Shown here in pieces: positions 18,901 to 30,522 of a DNA stretch of 64,000 nt. A program made the position numbers and the translations under genes. The notes beneath the pieces are model-generated. The model had not been told where the DNA came from and ran no database searches. It saw only the letters and a program-made list of their open reading frames with translations. The first letter of the stretch is position 1, and the number at the start of each line of letters is the position of its first letter. Source of the DNA: Prevotella sp. (lineage in GTDB: Bacteria; Bacteroidota; Bacteroidia; Bacteroidales; Bacteroidaceae); contig JAFPWS010000032.1 in the NCBI GenBank assembly GCA_017412705.1, positions 1 to 64,000 on the forward strand, in the 5' to 3' direction.

Positions 18901-19041
18901 GGCACCGATGACGGGTTCACCCTGAGCATCCTTAACATAGCCTTTCACGTCAATCTGCGCAAAGGCTCCTACCGATAGGAAAAGCCCTAAAAGAAGGACA
19001 AGCATCCTAAACGGAATCTTAATGTTTACCTGCTTCATCAT
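15910..19041 (-). CDS. susC: SusC-family TonB-linked receptor of the starch locus
   Basis: 1043 residues from the tandem ATG at 19041/19038. A longer open frame runs to 19254 but passes through the promoter and operator, so it is not the real start. Signal peptide IPFRMLVLLLGLFLSVGAFAQ; carboxypeptidase-regulatory-like domain (VKGYVKDAQGEPVIGATV); TonB-box region (LENVVVIGYGRAKKNDLTG); plug with IESFTVLKDASATAIYGSR; barrel ending in LGVNLNF. It imports starch fragments and is the first gene of the susCDEF operon. It is divergent from the LacI-type regulator, with a perfect palindromic operator between them, so control by that regulator is very likely. Confidence 0.95.
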   Translation of the reverse strand: MMKQVNIKIPFRMLVLLLGLFLSVGAFAQIDVKGYVKDAQGEPVIGATVRVVGTQTATVTDFDGNFALKANQGADISISYVGYQTKTVKAAPSLEITLEEDAAVLENVVVIGYGRAKKNDLTGSVTAIKPDEMNHGLITSAQDALQGKVAGVNITNGGGEPGGGATIRIRGGSSLNASNDPLIVIDGLAMDNYGMQGASNPLSLVNPNDIESFTVLKDASATAIYGSRASNGVIIITTKKGRKGAKPSISYNGNVSISTVRKKMDVMNSSEYQAFVKDYVMSDKGLSEAEYLASDYYADLGYYDASGNHLFANTDWQDEIYRTAVSTDHNITVSGGLKNMPYRVSLGYTNQNGIVKTSNYQRYTASINVSPTFLDDHLTLNVNAKGMYSKTTYANSGSAIGNAIFMDPTKPVYDNTDNNGFGGYWQWASTTDWEDTAWFTNINTYATGNPVAALNNYSDKGKTKALIGNLEVDYKIHGFEDLHLHLNAGMDITSGKSNKNQSPYTYGSGTYYFGNTGWNKQDTYNLSLNMYAQYMKDFNEDHHFDIMAGYEWQHFHKKTDYFYTGYYPSTSLKVDADGKPLAGTQYMPSEGTTEYKTENYLVSFFGRLNYSYLDRYLITATLRADGSSRFNWITSNGGKNEQWGVFPSVALAWKINNEPFLKDAKWLSDLKLRAGWGITGQQEGIGDYTYIPTYTPNKQGAYYPLFNTDGTTYRPDAYNNALTWEKTTTWNAGIDFGILNDRLTVNLDFYHRKTKDLINTVVIPVGTNFSNKLTSNIGSLHNTGFEAAANWRAIQTKDWSWQIGYNFTWNKNEIDELVASTGEDYKILHGGLALGDSGSDGIKSWHVGNAVEAFYTYQQVYDANGQPIDGQYVDRNADGIINQDDRYYYKKSTPDVTMGFTSKLMYKQWDFGFSLRASFNNYVYNGVEAGNSDLSLSKIYQGNAWRNVLDMARAKNWHTANLQGALSDYYIQNASFLKCDNITIGYSFDNLFGLKASGRVYVTAQNVFTITKYKGLDPEIDGGYDGNIYPRPFVGILGVNLNF

Positions 19042-19088
19042 ACAATTTTTAAAGTTAGTATATAATTCAGTTCTCGAATATTCAGTAC

Positions 19089-19104
19089 ATTGATTTAAAT
19101 CAAT
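19089..19104. promoter_or_regulatory. 16-bp palindrome at the predicted susC transcription start
   Basis: ATTGATTTAAATCAAT is a perfect palindrome just downstream of the susC -7 box on the minus strand, about where transcription should begin. It could be a second operator or a start-site feature. No other copy was noticed. Confidence 0.4.
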
Positions 19105-19111
19105 TTCGGTG

Positions 19112-19119
19112 CAAAGGTA
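19112..19119 (-). promoter_or_regulatory. susC: -7 box of the starch susC operon
   Basis: Minus-strand TACCTTTG matches TAnnTTTG, 70 nt upstream of the susC start. The palindromic operator is centred about 62 bp further upstream. Confidence 0.65.
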
Positions 19120-19170
19120 GGTATTCTTTTCATTCGTTAATACTTTTTTTGACATAAAAGCGTTATTGAA

Positions 19171-19192
19171 GCCATGCAAACGTTTGCATGGC
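19171..19192. promoter_or_regulatory. Perfect 22-bp palindrome, LacI-family operator
   Basis: The core CATGCAAACGTTTGCATG extends to a perfect 22-bp palindrome (11+11, centred on CG). TGCAAACGTTTGCA is the classic shape of LacI/GalR-family operators. It lies between the divergent susC operon and the LacI-type regulator gene that starts at 19298, so it can serve both. Confidence 0.85.
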
Positions 19193-19215
19193 TGGATGGA
19201 GCAAAATAAATAAAG

Positions 19216-19251
19216 TTGGGGAACAATGAATGAAACTTTTCGATAACTTTG
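19216..19251 (+). promoter_or_regulatory. Promoter of the LacI-type regulator
   Basis: -7 box TAACTTTG at 19244-19251 with TTGGGG from 19216 as a possible -33 box (spacing slightly long). The -7 box is 46 nt before the ATG. Confidence 0.55.
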
Positions 19252-19297
19252 CACCCAGAAGGGTGCGAGGATGCAACCTTAAAACGCTGAAAACCTG

Positions 19298-20323
19298 ATG
19301 AAAGAAAAGACTCCATTGACGATGAAGGACATAGCCCGCGAGTTTGGTATCTCGGTGGCTACGGTATCCCGTGCGCTGAAGGATTCACCCCGCATTTCGG
19401 CAGAGCGTCGCGCTGCCATCCAGCAGTATGCCCGCGAGCATAACTTCACCCCCAACATGATTGCCGAGTCGCTGCGTTTCTCACGCGTTCAGCCTATGAA
19501 GGTCATCGGCGTCATCATCCCTGAGTTCACCCACTTCTATTTCTCGTCGGTATTGGCAGGCATTGAGGAAGAGGCCTCTGCCCGCGGCTACCGCATTATG
19601 GTGGCCCAGAGCAATGAGCGTTACGAGCGCGAGGTGCGCATCTGCCAGTCGTTCTACGAGAACAAGGTTTGTGGCATCATCGTGTCGCAGGCCAAGGACA
19701 CACTGAAGTACGACCACTTCCAGCGACTGATGGACGACGGAGTGCCCCTTGTCTTCTACGATAGAATATGTACGGGCGTGAATGCCAGTCGTGTGGTGGT
19801 CGACGACTATATGGGTGCCTTCAATGCTGTGAGCCACCTTGTCGAGACAGGCTGCAAGCGCATTGCCTTCTATGGTTCTGCCTTTACCCTGGAGATTTCC
19901 AAGAATCGCTTCAACGGCTATAAGGACGCCCTGCTAAAGCATGGCCTGTCCTATGATGAGTCGCTGACCCGAATCTGCGACAACCGCGCTGACGCAGAGG
20001 TCATTACCCCCGAGCTGTTACAAGGCGACAACGTCCCCGATGCCTTCTTTGCCGTCAACGACGACACCGCCATCGGCATCCTCTATACCGCCAAGCGCAT
20101 GGGCTTCAAGGTACCACAAGACATCTCCATCTGTGGCTTCACCAACGGACAGCGTGCCGTAGCCTGCGACCCCATGCTGACCACCGTTGAACAGCGTGGT
20201 GTCAAGGTGGGCGAGGAGGCTGCTGACATCTTGATAAGCCACGTGGAAGGCTCCATTCCCTTGGATAAGGCAGAGCGCCGAATCGTGCGCACACGACTGA
20301 TTATCAGAGGTACTACCAGGTAA
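19298..20323 (+). CDS. LacI-family transcriptional regulator of the starch locus
   Basis: 341 residues. N-terminal LacI helix-turn-helix (TMKDIAREFGISVATVSRAL, about 8-27) with the hinge region RFSRVQPMKVIGVIIPEF, then a periplasmic-binding-protein-like effector domain: FYFSSVLAGIEEEA, VVVDDYMGAFNAVSHLVETG, VPDAFFAVNDDTAIGIL, DISICGFTNGQRAVACDPMLTTV. It should bind the 22-bp palindrome at 19171-19192 and respond to a maltose-type sugar; both are inferences from position. It heads the plus-strand unit with transporter, GH77 and GH97 genes. LacI control of starch genes, in place of a SusR-type membrane activator, differs from the textbook B. thetaiotaomicron arrangement. Confidence 0.93.
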   Translation: MKEKTPLTMKDIAREFGISVATVSRALKDSPRISAERRAAIQQYAREHNFTPNMIAESLRFSRVQPMKVIGVIIPEFTHFYFSSVLAGIEEEASARGYRIMVAQSNERYEREVRICQSFYENKVCGIIVSQAKDTLKYDHFQRLMDDGVPLVFYDRICTGVNASRVVVDDYMGAFNAVSHLVETGCKRIAFYGSAFTLEISKNRFNGYKDALLKHGLSYDESLTRICDNRADAEVITPELLQGDNVPDAFFAVNDDTAIGILYTAKRMGFKVPQDISICGFTNGQRAVACDPMLTTVEQRGVKVGEEAADILISHVEGSIPLDKAERRIVRTRLIIRGTTR

Positions 20324-20352
20324 TTAAGCATTAAGAGTTAAGAATTAAAGAT
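20324..20352. repeat. Heptad-phased A/T-rich spacer
   Basis: The gap between the regulator and the transporter is TTAAGCA, TTAAGAG, TTAAGAA, TTAAAGA and then TATG, that is, 7-nt units running up to the start codon. Similar spacers precede the genes at 39015, 40767 and 46613. Confidence 0.6.
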
Positions 20353-21663
20353 ATGAAACAAAGACCCAATCTACCATTCTGGAATCTCTGGAACCTAAGT
20401 TTCGGATTCTTTGGCGTGCAGATAGCGTATGCGCTCCAAAGCGCAAACATCTCGCGCATCTTCCGTACCCTGGGAGCCGACCCCCACGACCTGAGCTTCT
20501 TCTGGATACTGCCTCCCCTGATGGGTATTCTCGTGCAACCCATCGTCGGTACCCTGTCAGACAAGACGTGGTGTCGTTTCGGGCGTCGCATACCCTATCT
20601 GTTCGTTGGCGCTGCCGTAGCCGTGACTGTCATGTGTCTTCTGCCCAATGCAGGTTCATTCGGCCTTACAGTAGGAGCTGCCCTCATCTTCGGCCTGATA
20701 GCCCTCATGCTCCTCGACACCAGCATTAACATGGCCATGCAGCCTTTCAAGATGCTCGTTGGCGACATGGTGAATGAGAAGCAGAAGGCCCTTGCCTACA
20801 GCCTTCAGTCGTTCCTTTGCAATGCCGGCTCTGTGGTAGGCTTCCTCTTCCCCTTCGTCTTTACTGCCGTCGGCATCAGCAATGTAGCTCCCGAGGGTGT
20901 CGTTCCAGACAGCGTCATCTGGTCGTTCTATATCGGAGCCCTCATCCTCATCCTCTGCGTCTTTTACACGACCGTCAAGGTCAAGGAGATGCCCCCTGAG
21001 GAGTATGCAGAATACCATGGCCGCAAGGAGGAGAAGGAAGGCCGTAAAGACTCTGCCAACTGGCTGGTACTGCTGAAGAACGCCCCCTCCACCTTTTGGA
21101 AGGTCGGTCTTGTTCAGTTCTTCTGCTGGGCAGCATTCCTCTATATGTGGACCTATGTCGTCGATGCCGTATCCGAGACTGTTTGGAATACCGACGACCC
21201 TGCCTCTGAGTCGTACCAGATTGCAGCCAACTGGACGGGTGTGCTCTATGCCATTCAGGCTGTCGGCTCCGTGCTATGGGCTACCATGCTGCCTCGCTTT
21301 AAGAGCATGAAGATGGCCTACGCCACCAGCCTGATACTGGGTGCGGTCGGCTTTGCACTGATTCCCTTCGTACCTAACCAGTACGGACAGATACTCCCCT
21401 TCGTACTCATCGGCTGCGGCTGGACTGCCATGCTGGCCATGCCGTTCACCTTTGTCACCAATGCCCTTGAGGGCTACGGTCACATGGGTGCCTACCTCGG
21501 CCTTTTCAATGGCACCATCTGCCTGCCCCAGATCATAGCAGCCCTCTGTGGTGGCAGCATCTTGTCGCTCATTGGCGGCCATGCGTCCTCCATGATGATT
21601 GTGGCAGGCGTCAGCCTGCTCATAGGCTCCTGCTGCGTGATGGTCATCAAAGAGAAGAAATAA
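20353..21663 (+). CDS. Sugar (maltose-type) MFS transporter, GPH/SLC45-like
   Basis: 436 residues with about 12 membrane segments. Helix 1 begins LPFWNLWNLSFGFFGVQIAYALQ, and the loop 2-3 motif GTLSDKTWCRFGRRIPYL is the signature of the SLC45/GPH branch of the major facilitator superfamily. Later hydrophobic segments include FLFPFVFTAVGI, ALILILCVFYTTV, VQFFCWAAFLYMWTYVV and ILPFVLIGCGWTAMLAMP. It likely moves maltose or short maltooligosaccharides from periplasm to cytoplasm, where the GH77 enzyme acts. It sits between the LacI-type regulator and the GH77 gene in one direction. Confidence 0.9.
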   Translation: MKQRPNLPFWNLWNLSFGFFGVQIAYALQSANISRIFRTLGADPHDLSFFWILPPLMGILVQPIVGTLSDKTWCRFGRRIPYLFVGAAVAVTVMCLLPNAGSFGLTVGAALIFGLIALMLLDTSINMAMQPFKMLVGDMVNEKQKALAYSLQSFLCNAGSVVGFLFPFVFTAVGISNVAPEGVVPDSVIWSFYIGALILILCVFYTTVKVKEMPPEEYAEYHGRKEEKEGRKDSANWLVLLKNAPSTFWKVGLVQFFCWAAFLYMWTYVVDAVSETVWNTDDPASESYQIAANWTGVLYAIQAVGSVLWATMLPRFKSMKMAYATSLILGAVGFALIPFVPNQYGQILPFVLIGCGWTAMLAMPFTFVTNALEGYGHMGAYLGLFNGTICLPQIIAALCGGSILSLIGGHASSMMIVAGVSLLIGSCCVMVIKEKK

Positions 21664-21725
21664 AAGAAACAGAATAGTGCAATCGGTTGCACAAAACATC
21701 GAGAATCCTAAAAATACGATAACCT

Positions 21726-26407
<4,682 letters not shown>

Positions 26408-26418
26408 CAAGGGTTCTT

Positions 26419-26506
26419 GGCGACGCGGAGTTTCTCGGTAGGAAACTACCAGTTACTCGGCATGTAACTACCAGTTTCTCGGTAGGAAACTCTTGCTTTG
26501 TCGGTA
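26419..26506. repeat. 22-nt phased tandem array, locus 2
   Basis: Four units of exactly 22 nt (26419-26440, 26441-26462, 26463-26484, 26485-26506) and a partial fifth begin 11 nt after the GH97 stop. Unit 26463-26484 is identical to locus 1 unit 3063-3084. Junction hairpins with 7-nt loops: AGTTTC-TCGGTAG-GAAACT, AGTTAC-TCGGCAT-GTAACT, AGTTTC-TCGGTAG-GAAACT, then TTTG-TCGGTAC-CAAA. Confidence 0.9.
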
Positions 26507-26637
26507 CCAAACTTCAGATCGGATTTGTACTGCAAAGAAATTATATTCTTTTGCTGAGGCGCTACAAGAGTGCGATATCCTCACTCCTCCACGTCGATGC
26601 AGAACTTTTCGGTGATAATCTACATTTTTCACTTTTA
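26507..26637. other. Intergenic stretch without recognised feature
   Basis: After the 22-nt array and before the large inverted repeat I see no gene of convincing length, no TAnnTTTG box and no hairpin. It is part of the 497-bp gap between GH97 and pnp. Confidence 0.5.
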
Positions 26638-26775
26638 CATGACGGATGACGGATATGACACATGTTTTCCTGATTTCTCGCGCGTGTACGCGGGAAGTGT
26701 TGACACTGCCAAGAGTTCCTGCGTACACGCGCGAGGGATTCCTACAATTATCCGTCATATCTGTCATGTGTCATG
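26638..26775. repeat. Large composite inverted repeat with a 19/20-bp core stem
   Basis: The core arms CTCGCGCGTGTACGCGGGAA (26677-26696) and TTCCTGCGTACACGCGCGAG (26716-26735) pair with one mismatch around a 19-nt loop. The match extends outwards: CATGAC and GATATGAC on the left (26638-26663) pair with GTCATATC and GTCATG on the right (26751-26775), with a poorly matched middle. Total arms are about 60 nt. The spelling is unlike neighbouring DNA. Confidence 0.85.
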
Positions 26776-26814
26776 GTTTTAATTCCTAAAAAACAATAAT
26801 AAATGAGGTGTTTG

Positions 26815-26846
26815 TTTGTTTCTTTATATAATAATGTGTACTTTTG
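26815..26846 (+). promoter_or_regulatory. pnp: pnp promoter
   Basis: -33 TTTG at 26815-26818 and -7 TACTTTTG at 26839-26846, spacer 20, one of the best promoter matches in the window. The -7 box is 58 nt before the pnp ATG. Confidence 0.7.
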
Positions 26847-26904
26847 TGGCCGATTTGCGCAAAGACGCGAGAAATATTATTATTTTTAGATGTTTTAAAA
26901 CAAG

Positions 26905-29253
26905 ATGAACGTAATTACGAAAAGCATTCAGTTGCCTGATGGAAGAACCATCACAATTGAAACCGGGAAAGTGGCAAAGCAGGCCGACGGCAGTGTGATG
27001 CTCCGCATGAACAACACCGTACTGCTGGCTACTGTTTGTGCCGCAAAAGATGCAGTTCCCGGAACCGATTTCATGCCTCTGCAGGTGGACTACAGAGAGC
27101 AGTATGCCGCAGCAGGACGTTTTCCCGGCGGTTTCACAAAACGTGAGGGTAAGGCCTCGGACAATGAGATTCTGACCAGTCGCCTGGTAGACCGTGTGCT
27201 CCGTCCGCTGTTCCCCTCGAACTATCACGCAGAAGTATTTGTCAACGTGATGCTGTTCAGCGCCGACGGTGTTGACCAGCCCGATGCTTTGGCAGGTTTT
27301 GCCGCCTCTGCTGCGCTGGCATGTTCAGATATTCCCTTCGAGTGTCCTATCTCTGAGGTTCGCGTGGCCCGTGTGAACGGCGAGTATGTGATTGACCCCA
27401 CCTTCGAGCAGATGAAGGAGGCCGACATGGACATCATGGTTGGCGCCTCTGCCGAGAACATCATGATGGTGGAGGGCGAGATGAAGGAGGTGTCTGAGCA
27501 AGACCTGCTGGGTGCCCTGAAGGCTGCCATGGCCGCCATCAAGCCGATGTGTGAGTTGCAGACCGAGCTGAGCAAGGAGCTGGGCAAGGATGTGAAGCGC
27601 GAGTACGACCACGAGGTGAACGACGAGGCGCTGCGCGAGCAGATGAACAAGGAGCTGTACCAGCCCGCCTATAACGTCACAAAGCAGGCCCTGGAGAAGC
27701 ACGCCCGTGCCGAGGCCTTCGAGAAGATTCTTTCCGACTTCAAGGAGAAGTTCTTCGCCGAGCACACAGAGATTACCGAGACTTCTGAGATTTCCAAGGA
27801 CGAATACGAGGCTCTGATGGACCGTTACTACCACGACGTCGAGCGCGACGCCATGCGTCGTTGCATCCTGGACGAGGGTATCCGTCTGGACGGTCGTAAG
27901 ACGGACGAGATTCGCCCCATCTGGTGCGAGGTCAGTCCGCTGCCCATGCCTCACGGAAGCAGCATCTTCACCCGTGGCGAGACACAGTCGCTGACGACGG
28001 TCACACTGGGTACCAAGCTGGACGAGAAGCTGGTGGACGACGTACTGGACAAGAGCTACATGCGCTTCCTGCTGCACTATAACTTCCCCCCGTTCTGCAC
28101 AGGCGAGGCCAAGGCCCAGCGTGGCGTAGGCCGTCGTGAGATTGGTCACGGACACCTGGCATGGCGCGGTCTGAAGGACATGATTCCTGACGACTTCCCC
28201 TACACCGTGCGTGTGGTGAGCCAGATTCTGGAGTCGAACGGTTCTTCGTCGATGGCTACCGTCTGCGCCGGTACGCTGGCCCTGATGGACGCCGGTGTTC
28301 CCATGAAGAAGCCCGTCAGCGGTATTGCCATGGGTCTGATTAAGAACCCCGGCGAGGACAAGTATGCCGTGCTGAGCGATATCCTCGGTGACGAGGACCA
28401 CCTGGGCGACATGGACTTCAAGACCACCGGTACGAAGGATGGTCTGACTGCCACCCAGATGGATATCAAGTGCGACGGTCTGTCGTTCGACATTCTGGAG
28501 AAGGCGCTGATGCAGGCTAAGGCTGGCCGTGAGCATATCCTCAATTGCATCACCGACACCATTGCCGAGCCCCGTCCCGAGCTCAAGCCCCATGTACCCC
28601 GCATTGAGGCCTTCGAGATTCCGAAGGAGTTCATCGGTGCTGTCATTGGCCCTGGTGGCAAGATTATCCAGCAGATGCAGGAGGATACCGGTGCTACCAT
28701 CTCTATCGACGAGGAAGACGGTGTCGGCAAGATTCAGGTCAGCGGTCCTGACAAGGAGTCCATTGACGCTGCCATTGCCAAGATCAAGGCCATCGTGGCC
28801 ATCCCCGAGGTGGGCGAGGTCTACGAGGGTACCGTCCGCAGCATCATGCCTTATGGCTGCTTCGTAGAGTTCATGCCTGGCAAGGACGGCCTGCTCCACA
28901 TCTCGGAGATTGACTGGAAGCGCCTGGAGACCGTTGAGGAGGCTGGCATCAAGGAGGGTGACAAGATTACCGTCAAGCTGCTGGAGATTGACCCGAAGAC
29001 CGGCAAGTTCAAGCTCTCTCACCGTGTGCTGGTAGAGAAGCCCGAGGGCTATCAGGAGCGTCCTGCCCGTCGCGAGCGCGGTGAGCGCCCCGACCGTGGC
29101 GAGCGTCGTCCTCGTCCTGACCGTCAGGACCGTGGTGAGCGTCGTCCTCGTCCTGAGCGCGGCGAGCGTCGTGAGCGCACCGAGGAGTATCATGACCCCG
29201 AGAACCATGAACCCAAGGGTTTCACGGACGAGCTGGACAAGATGGACTTCTAA
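26905..29253 (+). CDS. pnp: Polyribonucleotide nucleotidyltransferase (PNPase)
   Basis: 782 residues. A phosphorolytic 3'-5' exoribonuclease of RNA turnover, cytoplasmic, a trimer by family knowledge. Domains in order: first RNase PH core ([16 protein letters not shown], with [13 protein letters not shown]), helical linker, second RNase PH core ([31 protein letters not shown]-type ISGIAMGLI with [15 protein letters not shown]), KH domain ([17 protein letters not shown], about 570-630) and S1 domain ([17 protein letters not shown], about 640-715). A basic C-terminal tail (about 716-770) repeats [15 protein letters not shown]-type stretches before an acidic end. It is a single gene with its own promoter and terminator. 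Confidence 0.97.
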   Translation: MNVITKSIQLPDGRTITIETGKVAKQADGSVMLRMNNTVLLATVCAAKDAVPGTDFMPLQVDYREQYAAAGRFPGGFTKREGKASDNEILTSRLVDRVLRPLFPSNYHAEVFVNVMLFSADGVDQPDALAGFAASAALACSDIPFECPISEVRVARVNGEYVIDPTFEQMKEADMDIMVGASAENIMMVEGEMKEVSEQDLLGALKAAMAAIKPMCELQTELSKELGKDVKREYDHEVNDEALREQMNKELYQPAYNVTKQALEKHARAEAFEKILSDFKEKFFAEHTEITETSEISKDEYEALMDRYYHDVERDAMRRCILDEGIRLDGRKTDEIRPIWCEVSPLPMPHGSSIFTRGETQSLTTVTLGTKLDEKLVDDVLDKSYMRFLLHYNFPPFCTGEAKAQRGVGRREIGHGHLAWRGLKDMIPDDFPYTVRVVSQILESNGSSSMATVCAGTLALMDAGVPMKKPVSGIAMGLIKNPGEDKYAVLSDILGDEDHLGDMDFKTTGTKDGLTATQMDIKCDGLSFDILEKALMQAKAGREHILNCITDTIAEPRPELKPHVPRIEAFEIPKEFIGAVIGPGGKIIQQMQEDTGATISIDEEDGVGKIQVSGPDKESIDAAIAKIKAIVAIPEVGEVYEGTVRSIMPYGCFVEFMPGKDGLLHISEIDWKRLETVEEAGIKEGDKITVKLLEIDPKTGKFKLSHRVLVEKPEGYQERPARRERGERPDRGERRPRPDRQDRGERRPRPERGERRERTEEYHDPENHEPKGFTDELDKMDF

Positions 29254-29280
29254 GAAAGTCTGAAACATAAGCTAACTAAA

Positions 29281-29315
29281 AGGCCTGTCGCACACCATAG
29301 CGACGGGTCTTTTTT
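29281..29315 (+). terminator. Rho-independent terminator after pnp
   Basis: A stem of about 11 bp (AGGCCTGTCGC with GCGACGGGTCT, two G-U pairs) is followed by a T run, 28 nt after the pnp stop. Confidence 0.85.
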
Positions 29316-29388
29316 CATTGGGACAGGGCAGAAGCAGGGATGTTGGGACAATACACAAAAAAAATTTCCCTCTTCGTGTAGTTTTTCG

Positions 29389-29396
29389 TATCTTTG
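29389..29396 (+). promoter_or_regulatory. -7 box of the ECF sigma factor gene
   Basis: TATCTTTG. Because transcription should start around 29403, upstream in-frame TTG or ATG codons (29394, 29406) are poor start choices and favour the ATG at 29439. Confidence 0.6.
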
Positions 29397-29438
29397 CTGC
29401 GTCTAATGGGCAAAATGATTCAAAAAACAGATGAGACA

Positions 29439-29918
29439 ATGACAACATTAGAACAACAATTTGCGCAAACCGTAGCAGAACACAAGAGCACCATCTACAC
29501 CGTGTGCTACATGTTCTCGCAAGATGCCGACGAAGTGAACGACCTGTTCCAGGAGGTACTAGTCAATCTATGGAAGGGCTTCAGCAGCTTCGAGCATCGC
29601 AGTGACATCAAGACGTGGATTTACCGCGTCGCCCTGAACACCTGCATCTCGCAGGACAGAAAGAAGCGTCGCTCAGCCACCGTCCGACTGACCATGGACA
29701 TCAACCTCTTTGAAGACCGCGACGAAGACACCCGACAGGTGGACATGCTCCACAAGCGGATATCGAAGTTGCAACCCTTCGACAGGGCCATTGTCCTGCT
29801 CTGGCTCGAAAACCTGTCGTACGAGGAAATCGGCCAGATAGTCGGCATCACTGCCAAGAATGTCAGCGTCCGCCTGTACAGAATCAGAGAACAGTTAAAA
29901 CAAATGTCTAACGATTAA
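29439..29918 (+). CDS. ECF-type RNA polymerase sigma factor
   Basis: 159 residues from the ATG at 29439 (MTTLEQQFAQTVAEHKSTIY). Region 2 shows CYMFSQDADEVNDLFQEVLVNLW and FEHRSDIKTWIYRVALNTC; region 4 shows DRAIVLLWLENLSYEEIGQIVGI and NVSVRLYRIREQLKQ. The frame is open further upstream but would overlap the -7 box. The gene is followed after 14 bp by a small membrane protein, so the pair may be a sigma factor and its membrane partner. There is no FecR-like gene or SusC gene next to it, so it is not the usual iron or glycan transport sigma. Regulon unknown. Confidence 0.92.
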   Translation: MTTLEQQFAQTVAEHKSTIYTVCYMFSQDADEVNDLFQEVLVNLWKGFSSFEHRSDIKTWIYRVALNTCISQDRKKRRSATVRLTMDINLFEDRDEDTRQVDMLHKRISKLQPFDRAIVLLWLENLSYEEIGQIVGITAKNVSVRLYRIREQLKQMSND

Positions 29919-29932
29919 AACCATCACCCATT

Positions 29933-30517
29933 ATGAACACGAACGATTTCGAATTAGAGAACATGCGTCAGCAGATGACCACACTCAAGAATAAACTCGA
30001 CCAGCAGGAGATAGTCAGCGACCGCCTTATCCGTCGCTCGATGCGGGACACCGCCGGCAATATCACCCGCCGCTACTACCTCATCATGGCGCTTTGCGTG
30101 CTGGTGATTCCATACACTTACGTGGTGTTTGTGATGAACCTGGGACTCTCACTCGCCTTCTGGATTGGCACCAGTATCTTCATGCTCGTCTGCGGCGGGG
30201 CAACATATTACAATTGCCTGAACGTGACAAGCGCAAACATGATGAGCGACAACCTGATAGGAGTAGGAAAGAAAATGGCCCGCGCCAAGAAGTTCGACGC
30301 CAACTGGCTCTTCTTCGGCATCCCCGCCGTCATCCTCTGGCTGGCCTGGCTCGTGTGGGAACTCTATCAGCTGGATGCCGATGCTGCACGCTACAGCCTC
30401 TATGGCGTAGTCTGTGGTGCCATCGTCGGAGCCGTCTTCGGCATCAAGATACACACCAGAACACTACGCCAGTATCAGGACATCATCGACCAGATAGACG
30501 ACATCGCCAAAGACTAA
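29933..30517 (+). CDS. Membrane protein encoded with the ECF sigma factor (possible anti-sigma)
   Basis: 194 residues. A charged, coiled-coil-prone N-terminus (about 1-45: LENMRQQMTTLKNKLDQQEI) precedes four hydrophobic segments at about 48-68 (YYLIMALCVLVIPYTYVVF), 70-90 (LGLSLAFWIGTSIFMLVCGG), 124-144 (LFFGIPAVILWLAWLVW) and 153-172 (LYGVVCGAIVGAVFGI), and a charged tail. I do not recognise a named domain. The cytoplasmic N-terminal helix and tight linkage to the sigma gene make a sigma-binding role plausible but unproven. Its stop lies 5 bp from the stop of the convergent flavodiiron gene. Confidence 0.75.
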   Translation: MNTNDFELENMRQQMTTLKNKLDQQEIVSDRLIRRSMRDTAGNITRRYYLIMALCVLVIPYTYVVFVMNLGLSLAFWIGTSIFMLVCGGATYYNCLNVTSANMMSDNLIGVGKKMARAKKFDANWLFFGIPAVILWLAWLVWELYQLDADAARYSLYGVVCGAIVGAVFGIKIHTRTLRQYQDIIDQIDDIAKD

Positions 30518-30522
30518 GAGTC

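Noticed and set aside
19042-19254. Longer N-terminus for the starch SusC (start at 19254)
   Set aside because: The extension crosses the -7 box and the palindromic operator, and it would bury the signal peptide 70 residues inside the protein.
27325-29268. 647-codon open frame on the minus strand opposite pnp
   Set aside because: It mirrors the pnp coding frame through biased codon use, has no signal or known motif and overlaps an essential gene completely.
29394-29438. Earlier TTG/ATG starts for the sigma factor
   Set aside because: They overlap or touch the -7 box TATCTTTG, so they would not lie usefully within the transcript.
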